DNA of 36,339 nt from an uncultured Ruminiclostridium sp. (lineage in GTDB: Bacteria > Bacillota > Clostridia > Oscillospirales > Ruminococcaceae). A program made the translations under genes and the position numbers. The notes below the pieces were generated by a model that ran no database searches, was not told the origin of the DNA, and saw nothing but the letters and a program-made list of their open reading frames with translations. Shown one piece after another: positions 1 to 5,628 of this stretch (the stretch's first letter is position 1; each line of letters starts with the position of its first letter). The stretch is from contig CANQED010000020.1 of the NCBI GenBank assembly GCA_947594425.1, positions 1-36,339 of the forward strand. The letters run 5' to 3'.

Positions 1-114
1 TTTGAGCGTTTTGACAGTCAAGGATATTCCATTATTGTAAAAGGAATGGAAGAAGATAAAAGAATAAATGACTTATCGATAAAAGTTGATTATTTGTTGT
101 CTAAAAAATCTTAG
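1..114 (+). CDS. 3' end of an unidentified gene (partial)
   Basis: An open frame runs from the first base of the window to a TAG at 112-114 and encodes the last 37 residues of a protein (ending DYLLSKKS). The frame is open from the edge and its AT-rich codon use matches the neighbouring glycan genes, so it is probably the C-terminus of a real gene that starts outside the window. I do not recognise the family. The next start codon lies 49 bases downstream, so it may belong to the same plus-strand glycan operon. Confidence 0.5.
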   Translation, partial: FERFDSQGYSIIVKGMEEDKRINDLSIKVDYLLSKKS

Positions 115-163
115 CAGAGTGACTTGGTTTAGTCAAATTTAAGGTTATAAAGGTGAAATTAAC

Positions 164-349
164 ATGAAAATCATAGGCGTGATCCCTGCCCGCTACAAGT
201 CCACTCGCTTTCCGGGAAAGCCGCTCGCGGACATTTGCGGCATAAACCTCGCCGTCTATGACCCCGCCGCCGATAAGCTAGTCGACGCGATAGGGTACGA
301 TAGGCATAACGCCGAGGGTAGGTTCGTGAGGAAAAATTTAGACGGGTAG
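164..349 (+). pseudogene. Truncated chimeric kdsB-like ORF
   Basis: This 61-codon ORF begins with 26 residues identical to the N-terminus of the intact kdsB at 1151 (the nucleotide-binding PARYKSTRFPGKPL signature). After the Gly codon at 239-241 the similarity stops and an unrelated 35-residue tail follows (INLAVYDPAADKL...). The two 78-base copies differ at four sites, all synonymous third positions, so they were both translated and selected while diverging. The most likely history is a second kdsB-type gene whose body was deleted, fusing its 5' end to the 3' end of another gene. A weak ribosome binding site (AAAGGTGA) precedes the ATG. The product lacks nearly all of the cytidylyltransferase fold and is unlikely to be an enzyme. 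I do not recognise the tail. Its stop is followed at once by the AGGAGG site of the acetyltransferase gene. Confidence 0.7.
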
Positions 350-357
350 GAGGAAAT

Positions 358-1149
358 ATGATCGTCTTAAGCAAATCCATTAAATTAAAAGACGGCAAGA
401 CTGCCGTAACGGTAAGTGAAAGCCCTCAGCTCGGCACATGGGGGCTGCACAAAAGGACAGTTATCGAAGCGCCGGTATATTTGGGGCGAAGCCAAATCGA
501 TACCGGATACATAGGGGCATTCACCCAGATAAATATGCGTGCGGTGAAAGCGCCGACGACAAACAGCTGCATCGAATGTCAGAGCATCGGCAGATACTGT
601 TCTATAGCACACGCGGTAAATGTCGGCATGGGCGGGCATTCTACCACCTTTCTAAGCTCGTCGACGTTGTTTAAGTTCAATAAAAACGCCGAGGCTTTTA
701 CGCCGTTTTTAGAAAATAGAAATTTCGACTGGGAAAATTCCATGAGAGAGAAAAATATATCTTCTTGGAAAAAGCCCCTACCGAAAATAGGCAACGATGT
801 ATGGATAGGCTTTGGAGCCACCGTGCTCAACGGCGTCACTATCGGCGACGGGGCGATAATAGCCGCGGGCGCGGTGGTCACAAAGGACGTCCCGCCATAT
901 ACAATTGTCGGAGGAAGTCCAGCACGTGTAATACGCCAAAGATTTTCCGATGCTATTGTGGAGCGTCTGCTCAAATTAAAATGGTGGAAGTACGGCCCCG
1001 ATATTTTGTGCGGTCTTGACATCTCAAGCCCGGAAAACTGCATCGATGAGCTTGAGGCCCGCATTCTTGCGGGGGGGGGTACAGAGTATAAGCCGCCTTG
1101 TGTTATTTTGGATATTGAAAATAATGATATAAAATTGGAGGAACATTAA
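358..1149 (+). CDS. CatB/XAT-like hexapeptide-repeat acetyltransferase
   Basis: A 263-residue left-handed beta-helix acyltransferase of the xenobiotic/CatB type. Isoleucine-patch hexapeptides run from about residue 45 to 200, including [22 protein letters not shown] and [18 protein letters not shown]. His94 in GGHSTTFLS sits where the catalytic His of this family lies, and the [11 protein letters not shown] signature closes the helix. It probably transfers an acetyl group to a nucleotide- or lipid-linked sugar for surface glycan decoration; the substrate cannot be read. A strong AGGAGG lies 5-10 bases before ATG 358. The C-terminus is unusual: a nine-G tract at 1071-1079 encodes AGGG after the family fold, followed by a 25-residue tail. 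The stop is one base before the kdsB ATG, so the genes are tightly packed. A change in tract length would replace that tail. Confidence 0.88.
   Translation: MIVLSKSIKLKDGKTAVTVSESPQLGTWGLHKRTVIEAPVYLGRSQIDTGYIGAFTQINMRAVKAPTTNSCIECQSIGRYCSIAHAVNVGMGGHSTTFLSSSTLFKFNKNAEAFTPFLENRNFDWENSMREKNISSWKKPLPKIGNDVWIGFGATVLNGVTIGDGAIIAAGAVVTKDVPPYTIVGGSPARVIRQRFSDAIVERLLKLKWWKYGPDILCGLDISSPENCIDELEARILAGGGTEYKPPCVILDIENNDIKLEEH
1071..1079 (+). repeat. Poly-G tract G9 in acetyltransferase 3' end
   Basis: Nine consecutive Gs flanked as TTGC-G9-TACAG. With nine Gs the ORF runs to 1149, next to the kdsB start. With ten it would stop at 1089-1091, and with eight at 1130-1132. The tract lies beyond the conserved catalytic domain. 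Homopolymer G tracts of this size are classical slipped-strand phase-variation sites in bacterial glycan loci; that function here is inferred. Confidence 0.85.
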
Positions 1150-1150
1150 A

Positions 1151-1900
1151 ATGAAAATCATAGGCGTGATCCCTGCCCGCTACAAGTCCACCCGCTTTCC
1201 GGGAAAGCCGCTTGCGGATATCTGCGGCAAGCCTATGGTATGGTGGGTGTACCGGCAGGCGAAAAAGGTCAAGGAGCTCGACGAGGTATATGTCGCAACC
1301 GACGATGAGCGCATAGAGAGCGCGTGCAGGGAGTTGGGGGTAAATGTGGTGATGACGTCGGAGGAGCATCCCACCGGAACAGACAGGATAGGCGAGGTAG
1401 CGAGAAAAATACCCGCTGACCTATATGTTAATATTCAGGGAGATGAGCCCATGCTTGAGCCCGAAATCATAAGGTCGGCAATTTTGCCGTTCTATGATGA
1501 TCCAAATCTTCAAGTCACAAATCTTATGGCTGAAATAACAAATCCGGTAGATGTTGTTAATTTCACTGTACCAAAGGTTATCGCTAACGCTGAGGGCATT
1601 GGGATCTACCTGACAAGGACTACCGCTCCGTATCCCAAAGGGAGTATTAGATACAAGTATTATAGGCAGGTTTGCGTTTACGGTTTTAAGCCCGAAGCGT
1701 TACAATTTTATTGCAGCTCTCCCCGCGGTAAAATTGAAGAAATAGAGGATATAGAGATATTGCGTTTTATCGAAGCGGGTTACCGCGTGAAATATATCGA
1801 GGTCAAAAGCAATTCAATTGCCGTAGATACATATAAAGACCTTGAAAAAGTACGAGAAATGCTAAAATATTCATGCGGGGGGGGTACAGTTATAAACTGA
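1151..1900 (+). CDS. kdsB: KdsB-like CMP-ketodeoxysugar cytidylyltransferase
   Basis: A 249-residue protein with the full layout of 3-deoxy-manno-octulosonate cytidylyltransferase: N-terminal PARYKSTRFPGKPLADICG, the EEHPTGTDRIGEVA segment, NIQGDEPMLEP with metal- and nucleotide-binding residues, and a C-terminal VDTYKDLEKVREML. The family couples CTP to a ketodeoxy sugar acid to give the CMP-sugar donor and PPi in the cytosol. In a Gram-positive host the substrate need not be Kdo; a related ulosonic acid for a capsule or glycoprotein is more likely. GGAGGAACATTAAA precedes the ATG. After Tyr242 the gene carries an eight-G tract (1877-1884) that encodes CGGG and then ends in TVIN. One more G would extend the ORF by 12 codons, to a TAA overlapping the next ATG. 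The first 78 bases have a diverged copy at 164-241. Confidence 0.85.
   Translation: MKIIGVIPARYKSTRFPGKPLADICGKPMVWWVYRQAKKVKELDEVYVATDDERIESACRELGVNVVMTSEEHPTGTDRIGEVARKIPADLYVNIQGDEPMLEPEIIRSAILPFYDDPNLQVTNLMAEITNPVDVVNFTVPKVIANAEGIGIYLTRTTAPYPKGSIRYKYYRQVCVYGFKPEALQFYCSSPRGKIEEIEDIEILRFIEAGYRVKYIEVKSNSIAVDTYKDLEKVREMLKYSCGGGTVIN
1877..1884 (+). repeat. Poly-G tract G8 in kdsB 3' end
   Basis: Eight Gs flanked as ATGC-G8-TACAG, nearly the same flanks as the first tract. With eight Gs the stop is the TGA at 1898-1900, leaving 34 bases before the next gene. With nine the frame stays open to a TAA at 1933-1935, which overlaps the ATG at 1935 as TAATG. With seven it stops after VQLY. Confidence 0.85.
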
Positions 1901-1934
1901 TACCCAATGCAGCCTCTAAAAAGGAGGCTGCATA

Positions 1935-2636
1935 ATGAAAACTGTAGCAGTCGTACCGATGAAATTAAATAATTCTCGATTGCCGAACAAGAACACAAAA
2001 TCTTTTACCAACGGCAAGCCGTTATGTTCGTACATACTGAACACGCTGAAAAGTGTAAAATCGTTGGATGAGATATATGTTTATTGCAGCAATTCGGATA
2101 TTACAGCTTTTATTCCCGAGGGTGTAAAATACATAAAGCGCTCTGAAAAATTAGACAGAGATGTCACGAGCATGAATGAAGTGTTAAAAGCATTTGTAAA
2201 TGATGTTGACGCGGATATTTATGTTTTGGCGCATGCTACGGCGCCGTTTATCTCACCCGAAAAAATACAGGACGGATTAAACGCTGTACTTAGCGGGCAA
2301 TACGATTCTTCTTTTGCTGTTAAAAAAATTCAAGATTTTATGTGGCGTAATAATAAGCCGCTAAATTATGATCTTGACAATATACCGAGAACTCAAGACC
2401 TTGAGCCGTATTTTATCGAAACAAGCGGATTTTATATTTTTAGAAAAAATATCGTTGCCGAAATGAATCGCCGCATAGGTAATGCGCCGTATATGGTGAC
2501 AGTAAGCGAAGTCGAGAGTATCGATATTGATGAACAGGAAGATTTTGAGATAGCCGACGCGGTTTACTCAAAAATTATCGTGCCTCGTTGTGAAAATGCA
2601 CAAAACGCAAATTCCACAACGGGGGGGGTATTTTAA
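1935..2636 (+). CDS. NeuA-like CMP-sugar cytidylyltransferase, copy 1
   Basis: A 233-residue acylneuraminate-cytidylyltransferase-type protein. It has the N-terminal nucleotide-binding segment VVPMKLNNSRLPNKNTKSF, a central AHATAPFIS and the C-terminal metal-binding region SIDIDEQEDFEIADAVY. The family transfers CMP to nonulosonic or other keto-deoxy sugar acids. AAGGAGG at 1920-1926 drives the ATG. It is paralogous to the next gene, with similar motifs along the whole length. It differs by a C-terminal extension (PRCENAQNANSTTGGVF) containing the third G tract at 2621-2628. With nine Gs the extension would be 17 residues longer and end in a TGA overlapping the next ATG. The exact sugar substrate is unknown. 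Two NeuA-like enzymes plus KdsB suggest more than one CMP-sugar, or alternative specificities under phase control. Confidence 0.85.
   Translation: MKTVAVVPMKLNNSRLPNKNTKSFTNGKPLCSYILNTLKSVKSLDEIYVYCSNSDITAFIPEGVKYIKRSEKLDRDVTSMNEVLKAFVNDVDADIYVLAHATAPFISPEKIQDGLNAVLSGQYDSSFAVKKIQDFMWRNNKPLNYDLDNIPRTQDLEPYFIETSGFYIFRKNIVAEMNRRIGNAPYMVTVSEVESIDIDEQEDFEIADAVYSKIIVPRCENAQNANSTTGGVF
2621..2628 (+). repeat. Poly-G tract G8 in cytidylyltransferase 1 3' end
   Basis: Eight Gs, flanked by CAAC and TATTTTAAAA. With eight the ORF stops at 2634-2636, 58 bases before the next gene's ATG at 2695. With nine it stays open to a TGA at 2696-2698, giving an ATGA overlap with that start. With seven it stops at the TGA at 2641-2643. 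The tract lies after the conserved domain. Confidence 0.85.
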
Positions 2637-2694
2637 AAGCTGATTTGTGCATAGTGCACTATTTCTCCAACTCTACGAGAGGAGGAATAGCGGC

Positions 2695-3351
2695 ATGAAA
2701 ACTGTAGCAGTCATACCCATAAAGATGAATAATGTTCGCACCCCGGGGAAAAATACCAAGCCTTTCAGCGACGGTACGCCTTTGATAACGTTAATTCAAT
2801 CCGCCCTTTTAAAATCAAGCGAAATAGATGAAATATATGTGTATTGCAGTAATGAGGCGATAAAACAGTATTTGTTGGACGGGGTCAAATACATAAAAAG
2901 AGATGAACGTTACGATACGCCGCAGGCAGATGTTATTGAAATGATGAAAGTGTTTTCTGATATGGTCGATGCCGATATATATGTTCAGGCGCATGCCACA
3001 ACGCCTTTTTTGGCGGCAGAAAGCATCGATAATGCCGTCGCAATGGTCAAATCCGGTAAAAACGATTCTGCGTTTGCTGTTGTAAAGGTACAGGATTTTT
3101 TGTGGAAGGACGGCAGTCCTATCAATTATATGCCCGAGAGAATACCTCGTACTCAGGATATGGAGCCTATGTGGAAAGAAACTACGGGGCTGTATATCTA
3201 TACAAAAACGGTTATAAATTCTCATCACAGGCGTATAGGATACCGACCTTATTTAGCGGAGGTAAACGAAATCGAGGCTTTGGATATAGATACTCCTCTG
3301 GATTTTGAAATAGCTGACGCGGTGTACAACTACCTTAAAAAGGAGAAATAA
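2695..3351 (+). CDS. NeuA-like CMP-sugar cytidylyltransferase, copy 2
   Basis: A 218-residue paralog of the preceding gene. It shares MKTVAV, KMNNVRTPGKNTKPF, a central AHATTPFLA, IPRTQDMEP and the C-terminal ALDIDTPLDFEIADAVY. I place the start at ATG 2695, behind AGAGGAGGAATAGCGGC and at the same MKTVAV as its paralog. An in-frame upstream ATG at 2647 would add 16 residues unlike the family. There is no G tract or C-terminal extension; it ends just after the last helix (YNYLKKEK). The stop is two bases before the aldolase start, so the two are probably translated together. It likely activates the product of the downstream aldolase with CTP; the sugar identity is unknown. Confidence 0.85.
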   Translation: MKTVAVIPIKMNNVRTPGKNTKPFSDGTPLITLIQSALLKSSEIDEIYVYCSNEAIKQYLLDGVKYIKRDERYDTPQADVIEMMKVFSDMVDADIYVQAHATTPFLAAESIDNAVAMVKSGKNDSAFAVVKVQDFLWKDGSPINYMPERIPRTQDMEPMWKETTGLYIYTKTVINSHHRRIGYRPYLAEVNEIEALDIDTPLDFEIADAVYNYLKKEK

Positions 3352-3353
3352 AA

Positions 3354-4943
3354 ATGATAAGTGTGCTTGACTGCACCCTGCGTGACGGCGGGTATGTGAA
3401 TAACTGGGAATTTGGCTCTAAGACTATTTCTCATATAGCAGAAAAGCTGTGTTCTTCACAGGTTGAGATGATAGAATGCGGATTTTTGAGCCAAACAAAA
3501 AAAGCGACAGTCGGGCAAAGTATATTTAAAAATATATCGGACGCGGAAAAATATTTTGAAAAATGCTCGGATAATTTAGCCCTTATGATAAATTGCGGAG
3601 AATACGCTCCGCAGGACATTCAACCCTATGAGGGCGGAAAGATAAAAACAATACGCATAGCATTTCATAAGCACCAGCGAGATGAGGCTCAAAAGCTTTG
3701 CGTTGCGTTAAAAGAAAAAGGCTATGACGTCTTTTTTCAGCCAATGTATACAATAGGATATAAAGACATAGAGCTTATCTCCCTTATAGACTGGGCTAAC
3801 TCGACCCGTCCAAAAGCCTTTTACATAGTGGACAGCTTTGGCACTATGAGCAAAAGCGACCTCCTCCGTATGTTTTACCTTGTCGACAACAATTTATCAA
3901 AGGATATAAAGTTAGGCTTTCATTCGCATAACAATCTTCAGCTTTCGTTCTCAAATGCGCAGGAGCTTGCCGAGCTGAATACCAAGCGAGAGCTTATTAT
4001 AGATTCGTCCGTGTTCGGTATGGGCAGAGGCGCGGGAAACCTTTGTACCGAGCTATTGACCCAGTTTATCAACGATAATATTGAGGACAAATACGACCTT
4101 ATCCCCATACTTGAGATAATGGACGAATACATTATGCCTATTTATACAATGCACCCGTGGGGGTATTCTGTCCCATACTGTTTGGCTGCAATGAATGATT
4201 GCCACCCAAACTATGCTACATGGCTTATAGCAAAACAAACGATATATGTTAGGGATATCAACGCCATAATAAAAAGCATTCCCGAAGAAAGAAAGCACCT
4301 CTACGACGAAAATTTGATAAGCACCCTCTATCTTCAATACCAGCAGCGCAGCGTCGACGACGCTGACGTGATAAAGAAGATAAGCGCGCTTTGCAAGGGC
4401 AGATCGGTGCTTATTCTTGCCCCGGGGAAAAGCCTGCTGACCATGCAAAAGACCGTCGACGAGTACATAGCGCTGAATAACCCCGTGGTTTTCGCGATTA
4501 ATCACATCCCATCCCACTACAAGTGCGACAAGGTGTTTATCAGCAATCTTAAGCGGGTCAGGGGTATCGACGACGCCGCCGAGAAAATCAAGGACAAGCT
4601 TATTTTCACCTCTAACATAACCGACGATGGGGCGTATGATTTGGTAAATTATTCGGAATATCTTGTAAACGACCCCGTTATTTCCGACAATTCGGGACTA
4701 ATGCTGATAAATCTTTTTCGCAAGGCGGGAGTAAACGCGGTATCGCTGGCGGGGTACGACGGCTTTAAGTACGACGAAAACACGAATTATTTTGACAACC
4801 GAATGATAAACAATGTCCAGTACGAAAAGCAAAAGCAGGTAAACAACGCGATAATCGGCTATTTTAAGAAGATACGAAAGACTATGGACATAAGCTTTAT
4901 TACCCCCACAATTTACGACGGGGAGGAAGATGGGGGAGAATAG
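3354..4943 (+). CDS. HMGL-type aldolase fused to a C-terminal glycan-locus domain
   Basis: A 529-residue two-part protein. Residues 1-300 are a DRE-TIM metallolyase (HMG-CoA lyase / 4-hydroxy-2-oxovalerate aldolase type). It starts with LDCTLRDGGYVNNW, where Asp11 is the metal ligand, and has the HSHNN motif with His190 and His192. From about residue 347 a second domain begins with RSVLILAPGKSL and includes SLAGYDGF; it resembles the DUF115/MptE-like or Maf-type Rossmann domains of glycan loci, though this match is loose. The aldolase half could make or cleave a C-C bond to pyruvate, fitting synthesis of a 2-keto-3-deoxy sugar acid that the adjacent cytidylyltransferases then activate. AAGGAG precedes the ATG. 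It is the last gene of the plus-strand island and is followed by a hairpin. Confidence 0.82.
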   Translation: MISVLDCTLRDGGYVNNWEFGSKTISHIAEKLCSSQVEMIECGFLSQTKKATVGQSIFKNISDAEKYFEKCSDNLALMINCGEYAPQDIQPYEGGKIKTIRIAFHKHQRDEAQKLCVALKEKGYDVFFQPMYTIGYKDIELISLIDWANSTRPKAFYIVDSFGTMSKSDLLRMFYLVDNNLSKDIKLGFHSHNNLQLSFSNAQELAELNTKRELIIDSSVFGMGRGAGNLCTELLTQFINDNIEDKYDLIPILEIMDEYIMPIYTMHPWGYSVPYCLAAMNDCHPNYATWLIAKQTIYVRDINAIIKSIPEERKHLYDENLISTLYLQYQQRSVDDADVIKKISALCKGRSVLILAPGKSLLTMQKTVDEYIALNNPVVFAINHIPSHYKCDKVFISNLKRVRGIDDAAEKIKDKLIFTSNITDDGAYDLVNYSEYLVNDPVISDNSGLMLINLFRKAGVNAVSLAGYDGFKYDENTNYFDNRMINNVQYEKQKQVNNAIIGYFKKIRKTMDISFITPTIYDGEEDGGE

Positions 4944-4946
4944 CAA

Positions 4947-4970
4947 AAGAGCGCGGGTCACCGCGCTCTT
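4947..4970. terminator. Convergent hairpin between island and rSAM remnant
   Basis: A perfect 10-bp stem, AAGAGCGCGG / CCGCGCTCTT, with a GTCA loop. On the minus strand it is followed by TTGCT, giving a short T run, and overlaps the stop of the radical-SAM remnant. On the plus strand the T run is poor. It probably served the minus-strand gene and may also end the glycan operon. Confidence 0.6.
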
Positions 4971-5268
4971 ACTTCACCCCCTCCAGATCCCACCTCGGTA
5001 TCATCTCCTCCCCTGCGGCGGAGGCGTCCTGCGTGTAGCCGATAAAGCCGAGGGCGGCGGCGTGGTCGACGACGGAGTTGTACTCAAAGGTCGTCACGCG
5101 GCGGGAGAGCTCCTTTATCTCGGCGGCCTTGTGGCAGGGGGTTTACTGTCGCATAAGGCTGAGTCGGACGTCCGCGACGGGCAGGGCGGCGGCGAGGATA
5201 TCCAGCACGCGCATGCTGTCATGTCGGCAGGAGGTGTCGTAAATCGTTTTTGCTAAGCTGTTCCCCAT
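4969..5268 (-). pseudogene. C-terminal remnant of a PflA-like radical SAM protein with nonsense codon
   Basis: On the minus strand a 100-codon frame runs from an ATG at 5268 to a TAA at 4969-4971. Its conserved pieces, in order, are CRHDSMRVLDILA, LSLMRQ, a TAA at 5143-5145, TP, RRVTTFEYNSVVDHAAALG, GYTQDASAAGEE and IPRWDLEGVK. From memory of the family, the C-terminus of PflA-like radical SAM proteins reads SLM-x-QYTP and then RRVTxxEY; here the Tyr (TAC) has become TAA while both flanks stay in the same frame. The N-terminal CxxxCxxC iron-sulfur core is missing. It is a dead remnant, probably of the ancestral chromosome next to which the glycan island sits. Confidence 0.75.
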
Positions 5269-5531
5269 CAAGAATACAATTGAAACAGCGGATAACTGTC
5301 AAAATAACCTCATCGTATTCGCGGGCGGCTCGAGTTAGGTCCCCGTATACTTAACTCAAGCCAATAATTTAAACCTCAAATCTATTATTATTGCAGCATA
5401 ATTATAGAATTTGACGTGTCCCATAAAACGGACTATTACCCAATATGATAATAGTATAACATGAAATAGAAAAACAATCAAGTTTTTTTCATACAATTCT
5501 GTAAACTCAAAGTAATAATTTAAAACGCATA
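5269..5531. other. AT-rich intergenic region without a recognised gene
   Basis: About 260 bases with stops in all frames and no gene I can support. It contains a weak inverted repeat around 5334-5359 (GAGTTA...TAACTC) and long A/T-rich stretches. No tRNA, riboswitch or convincing small-protein start was found. Confidence 0.5.
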
Positions 5532-5572
5532 GAAAAACCCTGTACCCGGCGAACAATCGCCTGATACAGGGT
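5532..5572 (-). terminator. Rho-independent terminator of ppdK
   Basis: Read on the minus strand, ACCCTGTA (5572-5565) pairs with TACAGGGT (5544-5537), with further GGCGA/TCGCC pairing inside, followed by TTTTTCT. It lies about 55 bases beyond the ppdK stop. Confidence 0.85.
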
Positions 5573-5628
5573 AATTCATTATAAGCTTAAGAAATCATTA
5601 AAGCGATTATATGGCTTTTATTTAGCTC

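Noticed and set aside
1071-2628. Poly-G tracts as mere assembly errors
   Set aside because: A one-base miscount at each of two tracts is possible and would make all three G9, but three long tracts at gene ends would still need explaining, so the signal is kept with this caution.
4930-5256. 108-codon plus-strand ORF after the aldolase
   Set aside because: It overlaps the hairpin and is antisense to the radical SAM remnant, which carries recognisable family motifs.
5269-5531. tRNA or small RNA gene in the AT-rich gap
   Set aside because: One weak inverted repeat only; no cloverleaf, T-arm or terminator-promoter pair for an RNA in this span.
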